A DNA stretch of 64,000 bases from positions 930,001 to 994,000 of the forward strand of contig NZ_CP116615.1 of NCBI RefSeq assembly GCF_024832785.1. Reading direction: 5' to 3'. Source of the DNA: Fontisphaera persica. GTDB lineage: Bacteria; Verrucomicrobiota; Verrucomicrobiia; Limisphaerales; Fontisphaeraceae. Positions 8,235 to 16,918 of the stretch are shown here, one piece after another. Every line of letters begins with the position of its first letter. The stretch's first letter is position 1. The notes beneath the pieces were generated by a model. It searched no databases. It was not told the origin of the DNA and worked only from the letters and a program-made list of their open reading frames with translations. The translations under genes and the position numbers were made by a program.

Positions 8235-9131
8235 ATGGACTTGATTGCGGAATTGTACGAACGGGGACGCGCGACGGGCCGGCCGGTGATTTCGTTTGAA
8301 TTGTTTCCGCCCAAGACGGAGCAGGGGTGGCAGCAGTTGGTGCGGCAGGCGTTGCCGGAGTTAATGGCGCTGGCGCCGGATTACTTTTCGGTGACGTATG
8401 GAGCGGGCGGCAGCACGCAGGAGCGATCGCTGGAGCTGGTGCGGGTATTGGCGAAGGATTTCCAGGTGAACACCCTGGCGCATTTGACGTGTGTGAATGC
8501 AACGGCCCGGCAGATTGAGGAGGTGTTGGGGCAATTTCGGGCGGCTGGGGTGAGGAACATCCTGGCGTTGCGTGGGGATCCACCGCCGGAGCAGAAGGAG
8601 TTTGCGCCGGTGGAAGGGGGTTTCAGCTATGCCTATCAACTGGTGCAACTCTTGAAGCGGATGGGTGGTTTTAGTGTGGGGGTGGCGGCTTTTCCGGAAG
8701 GCCATATCGCGTGCCGTGAGGGGAAACGGGCGGATTGGGAGCATCTGGCATTCAAGATTGGGTGCGGGGCGGATTTTGCGATTACACAGTTATTTTTTGA
8801 CAACCGGCATTATTTCGCCTTGCAGGACTTTTTCCGGGAGCGTGGTCTGCAAGTGCCGCTGGTGCCGGGGATTATTCCGATTTTGAGCGCGGCGCAGATT
8901 CAGAAATTCACGGCGTTGTGCGGGGCGGAGATTCCCGCGGCGCTGGCCCAGCGGCTGGCGGAGGTGGCGCAGAACGAGGCCGCGACGGTGCGGCTGGGCA
9001 TTGAGTACGCGGTGGAGCAGTGCCGGGGGCTTTTGGGGCAGGGGGCGCCGGGCATTCATTTTTATTGTTTGAACAAGGCCCATTCGGTGAGGGAAATCGT
9101 GGGCCGATTGGGATTGAGGCGGGTGACATGA
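8235..9131 (+). CDS. metF: 5,10-methylenetetrahydrofolate reductase
   Basis: Cytoplasmic FAD enzyme reducing 5,10-methylene-THF to 5-methyl-THF, the methyl donor for methionine synthesis. The 298-residue length is normal for bacterial MetF. Visible family motifs are ISFELFPPKTEQG near residue 20, the SVTYGAGGST substrate/flavin loop, HLTCVNATARQIEEVL, NILALRGDPP, and later GADFAITQLFFDN and VPGIIPILSAAQI. The start follows a probable promoter without a Shine-Dalgarno site. The stop TGA overlaps the ATG of the efflux lipoprotein gene (9128), making metF the first gene of a chain encoding a tripartite efflux pump. That is not a usual metF neighbourhood. Confidence 0.95.
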   Translation: MDLIAELYERGRATGRPVISFELFPPKTEQGWQQLVRQALPELMALAPDYFSVTYGAGGSTQERSLELVRVLAKDFQVNTLAHLTCVNATARQIEEVLGQFRAAGVRNILALRGDPPPEQKEFAPVEGGFSYAYQLVQLLKRMGGFSVGVAAFPEGHIACREGKRADWEHLAFKIGCGADFAITQLFFDNRHYFALQDFFRERGLQVPLVPGIIPILSAAQIQKFTALCGAEIPAALAQRLAEVAQNEAATVRLGIEYAVEQCRGLLGQGAPGIHFYCLNKAHSVREIVGRLGLRRVT

Positions 9132-10600
9132 GCGGGAGTGTCAGAGGGGGGTGGATGATGCTGGGGCTGCTGGTGGTCAGCGGCCTGGCGATGGGGTGCC
9201 GCGTCGCCGCGCCTCCACGCCGTGCGGCTCCGGCGGTGGAGGTGCCAGCGGGGTGGAGCGCGGGCCCGGGGGTGTCCGGGCCGGTGGTGGCGGGGTGGTG
9301 GCAGACGCTGGGGAGCACGGGTTTAGCGCAGGTGGTGGAGGAGGCGCTGAAGGCGAACTGGGATTTGCGGGCGGCGGCGGCACGGTTGGAGGCGGCGGTG
9401 GCCCAGGCGCGCATTGCGGGGGCGGCGCTGGCGCCGCGGGCGGGCTTTGATTTCAGCGCGAATCGGCAGGAGCGCAATTTTATCGGGCTGCCCATTCCGG
9501 GAGCGGGCAACCGGGTGTTGACGTCGCGTTCGACGTCGTATGGCGCGACGTTCAGCGTGAGCTGGGAGGTGGATTTGTGGGGCCGCATTCGCGCGGGGCG
9601 GCAGGCGGCGTTGGCGGAGGTGCAGGCGAGCGCGGCCGAAGTGGCCGGGGCCAAACTCTCGCTGGCGGCGCAGACGGCGCGGGCGTGGGTGGCGGCGGTG
9701 GAGGCGGCGCAGCAGGTGGAGCTGGCGCGGCAAGTGCTGACCAATTTGCAGCACACGACGGCGCAGGTGCGGCGGCGGTATGATCAGGGGTTGGCTTCCA
9801 GTCAGGCAGACTTGCGGCTGGCCATGGCCAACGAGGCGGCGGCGCGGGCGGCCGTGGCGGAGCGGCAAAATGTCCACGAGCGCACGGTGCGGCAACTGGA
9901 GATATTGCTGGGGCGTTATCCGCATGGGCTTTTTGAGGCGCCTGCGGAGCTGCCGGCGCTGCCGGAGCCGGTGCCGGCGGGGCTGCCGGCGGAGCTGCTG
10001 GAGCGGCGTCCGGATTTGGTGGCGGCGGAGCGGCGGCTGGCGGCGGCGGATGCTCGATTGTTGCAGGCCAAGGCCGCATTGTATCCGCGCATCACGTTGA
10101 CGACGACGGGCGGGACGAGCACGCGGGACCTGGTGGATTTGCTGGATTTGGATTACAAGGTGTGGTCGCTGGCGGCGAATGTGGTGCAGCCCATCTTTGA
10201 GGGAGGACGTTTGCGGGCGGAGGCGGCCCAGGCGCGGGCGCGGGCGGAGCAGGCGATGGCGGAGTATGCCCGGAGCATGTTGCAGGCCTTTGGGGAGGTG
10301 GAGACTTGTCTGGCAGTGGCGGCGCCGTTGGAGGCGCGGGAAAGGGAGTTGGCGGAAGAATATCGGCAGGCGGAGGTGGCGTGGCGGCAGGCTGAGGAGC
10401 GATACCGGAGCGGGCTGGAGAGTTACCTGACGGTGCTGGCCGCCCAGCGGCAAATGATCAACAGTCAAAGTCAGCGGCTGGCGGTGCGGCGGGCGATGTG
10501 GGAAAACCGGCTTAATTTGCATCTGGCCCTGGGCGGGGGCTTTGACGTGCCCCGGGTGGAGGGGGAGTCTGCCGGCCGGGAGGGGAAAACGGCGCGATGA
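9128..10600 (+). CDS. RND efflux system outer-membrane lipoprotein (NodT/OprM family)
   Basis: 490 residues. Outer-membrane channel of a tripartite pump. The first 24 residues form a lipoprotein signal: a short basic start, a hydrophobic core (MMLGLLVVSGLAMG) and a lipobox cysteine at residue 24. Two TolC-like repeats follow, each with long alanine- and arginine-rich helices and beta hairpins; WEVDLWGRIRAGRQAA in the first half and LYPRITLT with VVQPIFEGGRLRAEAAQA in the second are typical of the family. The ATG at 9128 sits inside the metF stop region (ATGA); a longer in-frame extension from 9020 would destroy the signal peptide. The gene end overlaps the adaptor start at 10597. Confidence 0.95.
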   Translation: MSGSVRGGWMMLGLLVVSGLAMGCRVAAPPRRAAPAVEVPAGWSAGPGVSGPVVAGWWQTLGSTGLAQVVEEALKANWDLRAAAARLEAAVAQARIAGAALAPRAGFDFSANRQERNFIGLPIPGAGNRVLTSRSTSYGATFSVSWEVDLWGRIRAGRQAALAEVQASAAEVAGAKLSLAAQTARAWVAAVEAAQQVELARQVLTNLQHTTAQVRRRYDQGLASSQADLRLAMANEAAARAAVAERQNVHERTVRQLEILLGRYPHGLFEAPAELPALPEPVPAGLPAELLERRPDLVAAERRLAAADARLLQAKAALYPRITLTTTGGTSTRDLVDLLDLDYKVWSLAANVVQPIFEGGRLRAEAAQARARAEQAMAEYARSMLQAFGEVETCLAVAAPLEARERELAEEYRQAEVAWRQAEERYRSGLESYLTVLAAQRQMINSQSQRLAVRRAMWENRLNLHLALGGGFDVPRVEGESAGREGKTAR

Positions 10601-11829
10601 AAAAACTACTGCAAATTGTTCTCGTCCTATTGATATTGGCGGTGGGTTTGGGGGTCTCGTTGTACCTGGTGAAGACCCGCCAGAAACCCGAGCCGAAACC
10701 GGCCCGGCGACTGCCGCCGCTGGTGCGCGTGCAGCCGGTGCAGCCGAAGCAGGTGGAGCTTACGGTGCAAAGCCAGGGGGTGGCGAGTCCCCGGACGGAA
10801 GTGACGCTGGCGGCGCAGGTGGAGGGCCGGATAGTGGCGGTGTCGCCCGCGTGGGTGGCGGGCGGTTTTGTGGAGCAGGGGGAGGTGCTGGTACAGGTGG
10901 AGCCCAAAGATTACGAATTGGCTTTGATACGGGCCGAAGCCAATGTGACCACGGCGCAGGCCCGGCTGGTGCGGGAGGAAGCTGAGGCGGCGGTGGCGCG
11001 CAAGGAGTGGCAGGAGTTGCAGGGGGACAAACCGCCGCCGCCGTTGCTGGTGCGGGAGCCGCAACTGGCGGAGGCGCGGGCCGCTTTGGCGTCCGCCAAG
11101 GCGGCGGTGGAGGAGGCGCGGTGGCAGTTGGAGAAGACGCGGGTGGTGGCGCCGTTTGCGGGGCGGGTGTTGAGCAAGAGCGCGGACGTGGGGCAATATG
11201 TGGTGCGGGGGACGGCGCTGGGGCGTTTGCAGGCGATAGATTATGCAGAGGTGCGGCTGCCGATTCCAGTGGACCAACTGGCCTTTGTGGATTTGCCATT
11301 ACTGCCCGAGGGCACGAATAGCGTGGTCAACAAGCCCCGGGTGCATTTGCGGGGGGTGTTGGGCGGCGTGGAATATTCCTGGACGGGGCGGGTGGAGCGG
11401 ACGGAGAGCCAGGTGGACGCGCCAACGCGGATGTGGGTGGCGGTGGCGCGGGTGGAGGATCCTTATCAGCGGCGGCAGCCGGGATCGAAGCATCCGCCGT
11501 TGCCGGCGGGATTGTTTGTGCAGGCGGAGATTGTGGGGCGGACGGTGGAGCAGGTGTATGAACTGCCGCGGACGGCGTTGCGGGGGGAATCGCAGGTGCT
11601 GGTGGTCAAGCCGCAGATGATGGCAGACACCAACACCGCCGCGGGAGGCGAGGGGGTGCTGGAGATTCGGACGGTGCCGGTGGTGCGAGCGGCGCGCGAG
11701 CAGGCGCTGGTCCGTGGTTTGCAACCTGGCGAGCTGGTGTGTTTATCCGCGCTGGATGCGCCGGTGAATGGCATGCGAGTGCGCATTGCGGTGGAGAAAA
11801 CTTCCGCCGTTCCTCAATCCCGTCCATGA
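10597..11829 (+). CDS. RND efflux periplasmic adaptor (membrane fusion protein)
   Basis: 410 residues. It links the inner-membrane pump to the outer-membrane channel. There is an N-terminal membrane anchor (LLQIVLVLLILAVGLGVSLYLV, residues 4-25) after MKK. Then comes a lipoyl/barrel-sandwich half (QGVASPRTEVTLAAQVEGRI), an alpha-helical hairpin with paired heptads (about residues 110-180), the second lipoyl half (TRVVAPFAGRVLSKSADVGQYV), a beta-barrel, and a membrane-proximal domain ending in GLQPGELVCLSALDAPVNGMRV. The ATG overlaps the upstream stop and the stop overlaps the pump start at 11826. No specificity can be read from the sequence. Confidence 0.94.
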   Translation: MKKLLQIVLVLLILAVGLGVSLYLVKTRQKPEPKPARRLPPLVRVQPVQPKQVELTVQSQGVASPRTEVTLAAQVEGRIVAVSPAWVAGGFVEQGEVLVQVEPKDYELALIRAEANVTTAQARLVREEAEAAVARKEWQELQGDKPPPPLLVREPQLAEARAALASAKAAVEEARWQLEKTRVVAPFAGRVLSKSADVGQYVVRGTALGRLQAIDYAEVRLPIPVDQLAFVDLPLLPEGTNSVVNKPRVHLRGVLGGVEYSWTGRVERTESQVDAPTRMWVAVARVEDPYQRRQPGSKHPPLPAGLFVQAEIVGRTVEQVYELPRTALRGESQVLVVKPQMMADTNTAAGGEGVLEIRTVPVVRAAREQALVRGLQPGELVCLSALDAPVNGMRVRIAVEKTSAVPQSRP

Positions 11830-14800
11830 ATCGGATTATTGACTGGTTTGCGCGGAACAGTGTGGCAGCCAACCTGCTGGCGTTGGTGGTGATGGTGGCT
11901 GGGTTGATGACCTCACTGACGTTGCGGAAGGAGATTTTTCCGGAGTTTGATTCGGATTTGATCACGGTTTCGGTGGTTTATCCGGGGGCGGCGCCGGAGG
12001 AGTGCGAGGAGGGGATTTGTGTCAAGATTGAGGAGGCGATTCAGGGTTTGGAGGGCATCAAGAAAATTACTGCGACGGCGGCGGAGGGTGCGGGTGCGGT
12101 GACGATTGAATTGCTGCCGGGCACGGACCAGCGGAAGGCGCTGGATGACATCAAGGCGCGGGTGGATGCGATAGACACCTTTCCGCTGGATGCAGAGAAG
12201 CCGGTCATTCGGGAGGTGACGATGCGCAAGCAGGTCATCAATGTGGCGATTTCGGGGCCGGCGGATGAACTGGCGTTGAAGCGGTTGGGGGAGCGGGTGC
12301 GGGATGAGCTTGCGGCATTGCCGGGGATAACGGAGGTGGTGCTGGCCAACAGCCGGCCTTACGAAATCAGCATTGAGGTAAGCGAGGCAGCGTTGCGGGC
12401 GCATGGATTGACGTTCGACGAGGTGGCGCAGGCGGTGCGGCGGTCCTCGCTGGACGTGCCGGGGGGCACGTTGCGGACGCGGGGCGGGGAGATTTTACTG
12501 CGGACCAAGGGGCAGGGCTACCGGGGGCGGGATTTTGAGGAGCTGGTATTGCGGACGCGGCCGGATGGGACGCGGTTGCGGCTGGGGGAGGTGGCGCGGG
12601 TGGTGGATGGTTTTGCGGAGACGGATCAAACGGCGCGGTTTGACGGGCAGCCCATGGTGCTGGTGCAGGTGTTTCGGGTGGGGGAGGAGGATGCAGTGGC
12701 GATTGCGGACGCGGTGAAGGCGTATGTGGCGCGGGCGCAGGGGGACATGCCGCAGGGGGTGCAGCTCACCGTATGGCAGGATGATTCGCGGTATTTGCGG
12801 AGCCGGCTGGAGTTGTTATTGCGAAATGCGCGGGCCAGCTTGATACTAGTGGTGGTGACGCTGGCGTTGTTCATCCGGTTGCGGCTGGCGTTGTGGATCA
12901 CCTTTGGGATCATCTTTTCCTTTCTGGGGGCGTTGTGGGTAATGCCGGCCTTGGACGTCACCATCAATCTTCTAAGTTTGTTTGCGTTTGTGCTGGTGCT
13001 GGGGATTGTGGTGGATGATGCGATTGTGGTGGGGGAAAACATATACACGCATCAGGCGCGCTCACGGGAGGGGCTGGAGAGCGCGATACGCGGGGCGCAG
13101 GAGGTGATGGTGCCGGTATTTTTTGGGGTGTTGACGACGGTGGCGGCGTTTGTGCCGTTGACGACGGTGCCGGGCAACACGGGCAAGGTGATGCAAGTGA
13201 TTCCCATGATAGTGATTCCGGTGCTGTTGTTTTCGCTGGCGGAGTCATATTTAATGCTGCCCACTCACCTGCGGCGCATTCATGCGAAGGATTTCGAGGA
13301 AGTGCACGGGTTGCGGGGCATCTGGCGGGGGATTCAAAACGGGGTGGATGCCGGGTTGCAATGGTGGATTGGGCGGGTGTACCAGCCGTCGTTGGAATGG
13401 TGTTTGCGCTGGCGGTATTTGACGCTGGTCTCGGCATTGATGTTATTGGTGGTGACGGGGGCGCTGGTGGCAGGAGGGCGCATCAAGTTTGTCTTTTTCC
13501 CCAGTGTGGAGGGGGAGAATGTGGCGGCGTTTTTGACCATGCCGCTGGGCACTTCAGCGGAGGTGACGGCGGAGACGGTGAGGCGGATTGAAGCGGCGGT
13601 GTTTGAGCTGCGGGAGCAATTGATACGGGAGCGCGGGGAGGAGGCGCGGACGTTGTTTCGGCATGTGATGGCGTCGGTGGGGGAGCAACCTTATCTCACG
13701 GCGATGCGGCGGGGCGGGGGGCGGATTGCGGCGCAAATTACCGGGGCGCATCTGGGGGAAGTTCAGATTGAACTGGCGCCGGCGGAGGAGCGGACAATCA
13801 GCGCGGTGGAAATTGCCAACCGTTGGCGGGAGCTGACGGGGCCGGTACCGGATGCGGTGGAGCTGACGTTTACCGGCACGTTGTTCACGCCGGGGGATCC
13901 GATAAATGTGCAATTCACGGGGCCGGACATGGAGGAGCTGCGGCAGGTGGCGGAGCGGTTCAAGGAGCGGCTGGCGGGGTTCACGGGAGTGAAGGACATT
14001 GCGGATACGTACCGGGCCGGGAAGCAGGAAATCAAGTTGCGCATCAAGCCGGAGGCGGAGGCGGTGGGGTTGACATTGAGTGATTTAGGGCGGCAGGTGC
14101 GGCAGGCGTTTTACGGGGAGGAGGCGCAGCGGATTCAGCGCGGGCGGGATGAAGTGAAGGTCATGGTGCGCTATCCGGAGAGTGCGCGGCGGTCGTTGGG
14201 GGATTTGGAGGAATTGCGCATTCGCGCGGGAGGGGGGGTGGAGGTGCCGTTTGCGCAGGTGGCGGAGGCGCGGATGGGGCAGGGTTATGCGACGATAACG
14301 CGGGTGAACCGGCAGCGCGCCATCAGCGTGACGGCCGATGTGGACGCCAGTCAGGCGAATGCGAATGAAATCAACCGGGAATTGCGTGACCGTGTGCTGC
14401 CGGAGCTGCTGGCGGAGCATCCTTCGGTGCGTTTTTCTTTTGAGGGGGAGCGGCGGGAGCAGGGGGAAACGCTGGGTGGGGTGATGCGGGGGCTGTTGGT
14501 TGCGCTGTTGATGATATACGCATTGCTGGCGATACCGCTGGCCAGTTATTTGCAACCGTTCATCATCATGTCGGCGATTCCATTTGGTTTTGTGGGGGCG
14601 GTATATGGGCATGTGTTGATGGGGCTGGATTTGACGATTCTCAGCATGTTTGGGTTGGTGGCGCTGGCTGGTGTGGCGGTGAATGACAGCCTGGTGATGG
14701 TGGATTTCATCAATCGTTATCGGGAGCAGGGGCATAGCGTCAATGAGGGGGTGCGGCAGGCGGGGGTGGCGCGATTTCGGGCGATATTGCTGACCTCGTT

Positions 14801-15032
14801 GACGACATTTGCGGGGTTGTTTCCGTTAATCATGGAGAAGAGCCTGCAGGCAAAATTTTTGATACCGATGGCGGTATCGCTGGCGTTTGGGGTGATATTT
14901 TCGACTTTTGTATCGTTGATTCTGGTGCCGGTGTTGACGGTGATTTTGCATGATTTGCGGCGGTGGGTGTTGCCGGGGAGCACGCCGTCCCTCGACGAGG
15001 CTCCGCCCACGGGGCCGCCCGCGGCTGCGTGA
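11826..15032 (+). CDS. RND-family efflux permease (AcrB/MMPL-like HAE pump)
   Basis: 1068 residues, the normal length for an HAE-type proton-driven pump. It starts with MNRIIDWFARNSVAANLLAL, the usual first transmembrane helix, followed by FPEFDSDLITVSVVYPGA and GLEGIKKITATA of the porter domain. Transmembrane helix 4 has the proton-relay aspartates in GIVVDDAIVVGENIY. The second half repeats the layout with a porter domain and a C-terminal bundle containing ALAGVAVNDSLVMVDFIN. The ATG at 11826 overlaps the adaptor stop; an in-frame extension from 11739 lies entirely inside the adaptor gene and was rejected. With the two preceding genes it forms a complete tripartite pump. Confidence 0.96.
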   Translation: MNRIIDWFARNSVAANLLALVVMVAGLMTSLTLRKEIFPEFDSDLITVSVVYPGAAPEECEEGICVKIEEAIQGLEGIKKITATAAEGAGAVTIELLPGTDQRKALDDIKARVDAIDTFPLDAEKPVIREVTMRKQVINVAISGPADELALKRLGERVRDELAALPGITEVVLANSRPYEISIEVSEAALRAHGLTFDEVAQAVRRSSLDVPGGTLRTRGGEILLRTKGQGYRGRDFEELVLRTRPDGTRLRLGEVARVVDGFAETDQTARFDGQPMVLVQVFRVGEEDAVAIADAVKAYVARAQGDMPQGVQLTVWQDDSRYLRSRLELLLRNARASLILVVVTLALFIRLRLALWITFGIIFSFLGALWVMPALDVTINLLSLFAFVLVLGIVVDDAIVVGENIYTHQARSREGLESAIRGAQEVMVPVFFGVLTTVAAFVPLTTVPGNTGKVMQVIPMIVIPVLLFSLAESYLMLPTHLRRIHAKDFEEVHGLRGIWRGIQNGVDAGLQWWIGRVYQPSLEWCLRWRYLTLVSALMLLVVTGALVAGGRIKFVFFPSVEGENVAAFLTMPLGTSAEVTAETVRRIEAAVFELREQLIRERGEEARTLFRHVMASVGEQPYLTAMRRGGGRIAAQITGAHLGEVQIELAPAEERTISAVEIANRWRELTGPVPDAVELTFTGTLFTPGDPINVQFTGPDMEELRQVAERFKERLAGFTGVKDIADTYRAGKQEIKLRIKPEAEAVGLTLSDLGRQVRQAFYGEEAQRIQRGRDEVKVMVRYPESARRSLGDLEELRIRAGGGVEVPFAQVAEARMGQGYATITRVNRQRAISVTADVDASQANANEINRELRDRVLPELLAEHPSVRFSFEGERREQGETLGGVMRGLLVALLMIYALLAIPLASYLQPFIIMSAIPFGFVGAVYGHVLMGLDLTILSMFGLVALAGVAVNDSLVMVDFINRYREQGHSVNEGVRQAGVARFRAILLTSLTTFAGLFPLIMEKSLQAKFLIPMAVSLAFGVIFSTFVSLILVPVLTVILHDLRRWVLPGSTPSLDEAPPTGPPAAA

Positions 15033-15035
15033 GCC

Positions 15036-16022
15036 ATGCGGTGGACCAGCCACATTCACGGGAGTGTGAGTCCGGTAGCGCGGGCGGCGGCGCGATGGCA
15101 GGCCCTGGTGCGGCGGCAGGTGCCCGCCTCTTTCCATTACGAGACGCCGCGTCAGGCGCGGCTGTGGCGGGCGTTGCACGAGGCCGTTTCGCCGGCCGGG
15201 CAGGCGGGGGCGGCATGGGGTTTGTATGAACAGGCCGCGGAGGCGGTGGTGGGCCGATTGCCGGAAGGCGAAGTGCTGGTCATCGGTCTGGGGTGTGGCA
15301 GCGGGCGCAAGGATTGCCGGGTGTTGGAGGCTTGCCGGGCGAGGGGCAAGCGGGCGCATTACCTGCCGGTGGATGTCAGTTTGCCGCTGGTATTGACGGC
15401 GGCGGAGGCGGCGGCGCCGCTGGTGGAGGCGGGCGGGGGCCGGATTTGGCCGGTGGTCACGGATTTGACGGCGGAGGAGGATTGGGGGGCGTGGTGGCAG
15501 GCACAAGTGCCAGTGGGTACGGCGTGCATTCTCACGTTTTATGGGATGCTGCCGTCACTGGCTCCGGAGGAGGCAAGAGCCTGTCTGCAACGCTGGTTGC
15601 GACCGGGTTGTTGGATGTTGTTGAGCGCCAACTTGATGCCGGCTGGCGAGGGGGGTGAATCGTTGCAAGGGGTTTTGCCGCAGTATGACAATGATTTCAC
15701 GCGGCAATGGTTGAGTGTTTTTTTGGAGGATGTGGGGGTGCCGCTGAGCAGCGGCAGTCTGCGATTTTTTTGCGAACGTTATAAGGGCAGTCCGTCCGTG
15801 CCTGCGGTGGTGGCTGAATGGCAATTCCACGAGCCGGTGGAAATCAGAGGGGAGGAGGGGGTGGTTTATTACGAGGCTCAGGAGCGCTTGCGAATGCTGG
15901 CCTCATACCGATATTTGCCCGAACAGGTGGCGGAGGCGGTGCAACCCCTGGGGCAGCGGGTAATCGCGTCGTGGGTTGACCGGGACGCGGGGGAGGGGGT
16001 TTTTTTGTGTGCCGGGGGTTAG
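15036..16022 (+). CDS. SAM-dependent methyltransferase, EgtD-like (Methyltransf_33 / histidine-specific type)
   Basis: 328 residues, cytoplasmic. It has an N-terminal FHYETPRQARLW segment resembling the conserved start of EgtD-type enzymes, a SAM-binding loop VIGLGCGSGRKD (about residues 82-93), then HYLPVDVS (109-115), which matches the second SAM-contact strand of this family. EgtD trimethylates histidine for ergothioneine synthesis, but no egtB-like gene is visible and the substrate residues cannot be confirmed, so only the family is claimed. It starts three bases after the pump stop and is probably the last gene of the metF-efflux chain. Its stop overlaps the convergent stop of the next gene by four bases. 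Confidence 0.72.
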   Translation: MRWTSHIHGSVSPVARAAARWQALVRRQVPASFHYETPRQARLWRALHEAVSPAGQAGAAWGLYEQAAEAVVGRLPEGEVLVIGLGCGSGRKDCRVLEACRARGKRAHYLPVDVSLPLVLTAAEAAAPLVEAGGGRIWPVVTDLTAEEDWGAWWQAQVPVGTACILTFYGMLPSLAPEEARACLQRWLRPGCWMLLSANLMPAGEGGESLQGVLPQYDNDFTRQWLSVFLEDVGVPLSSGSLRFFCERYKGSPSVPAVVAEWQFHEPVEIRGEEGVVYYEAQERLRMLASYRYLPEQVAEAVQPLGQRVIASWVDRDAGEGVFLCAGG

Positions 16023-16744
16023 TCGTTTTTGCGCTGCAGGGCTTCGGTCTCGCAGGCGAGAAGGTTTTGATACATGGTCTCGGCATCGGGGGCTTCGAGC
16101 AGGAGGGGGACGAGGGGCGATTTTTGCGCCATGAGGCAGATACGCGCGAGGGTGTGGAGGTGGAGGCGTTCATCCTGGCAGGCGAGGAGGAAGAAAAGGC
16201 GAGTGGGTTCGCCGTCGGGCGCGCCGAAAGGGATGTCCTGCACGCTGCGCGCCACCAGGAGGAAGGAGTCCTCAAACAGATACGGCACGTGATAGCGGGG
16301 GTGTGGGACGGCGAGGCCGCCGGGCAGGCCGGTGGGGCAGAGGGCTTCGCGTTGTTCGAGGCTTTGGAGCAGCTCCTGGGGGTCGGAGACGAGGCCGGTG
16401 GCGTCGGCGAGGCGGGCCAGTTCGCGCAGGATGGAGGCGCGGGTTTTGCCTTTCAGTGAGGTAATGACGTATTGGGGTTTGACCAGGAATGGCATGAGTT
16501 CCTCGCCGGGGACGAGCTTGCGGGTGGCGGCGGTGGTGCGGGCGTGGTATTCCTTGAGGGGCCGGGCTTCCAGGCCGAGGATGCGCTGGGAGGCCCAGGC
16601 GTCCACGTCCTGGCGGCGGAAGATGGGGCGTCCGCCGCGTTTTTCGTGGGGAATCTCGCCGCGCTTTACCAGCGTTTCTACATCCTGCGGTTGCAGGTGG
16701 AGGTAATCTGCCACTTCATTGAGGCTCATTTCACGGAATGGCAT
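16019..16744 (-). CDS. Excisionase-type HTH fused to PTS EIIA (fructose/nitrogen type) domain
   Basis: 241 residues in two parts. Residues 6-55 are a MerR/excisionase-type helix-turn-helix (MSLNEVADYLHLQPQDVETL, then GGRPIFRRQDVDAW). After a basic linker, residues 86-235 are a type 2 EIIA domain with the phosphoacceptor histidine in GGLAVPHPRY (H148), FLVARS and FFLLACQ. The fusion implies a DNA-binding regulator whose state may follow PTS or nitrogen-PTS phosphorylation, which is inference. No EI, HPr, EIIB or EIIC gene is in the window. It is divergently transcribed from the TIM-barrel gene at 16919 across 174 bases, which it could autoregulate. Confidence 0.85.
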   Translation of the reverse strand: MPFREMSLNEVADYLHLQPQDVETLVKRGEIPHEKRGGRPIFRRQDVDAWASQRILGLEARPLKEYHARTTAATRKLVPGEELMPFLVKPQYVITSLKGKTRASILRELARLADATGLVSDPQELLQSLEQREALCPTGLPGGLAVPHPRYHVPYLFEDSFLLVARSVQDIPFGAPDGEPTRLFFLLACQDERLHLHTLARICLMAQKSPLVPLLLEAPDAETMYQNLLACETEALQRKND

Positions 16745-16891
16745 GGGGGCATGATGCCGGGTGGGGGGAAGGCTGACGAGATGAAAATATGTGAATGGGT
16801 GGCGGAGGGTAGAGTGGCTGCAGGGGGCTCATAGTGAAGATTGACGGCTTGAGCAAACGGGGCTGGTTGTCTGGCTTTTGCGCTTGCCACC

Positions 16892-16900
16892 GGGGGAGGA
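16892..16900 (+). promoter_or_regulatory. Shine-Dalgarno-like GGGGGAGGA, placed for an ATG 11 bases upstream of the annotated start
   Basis: The purine run ends seven bases before an ATG at 16908, which opens a 35-codon frame overlapping the isomerase start at 16919 in another phase. The annotated start is 18 bases from this site, further than normal. Confidence 0.4.
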
Positions 16901-16918
16901 GCGTTTCATGTTCAGGCC

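Noticed and set aside
11739-11825. N-terminal extension of the RND pump
   Set aside because: The added residues lie inside the adaptor gene in another phase; the ATG at 11826 begins the typical first transmembrane helix.
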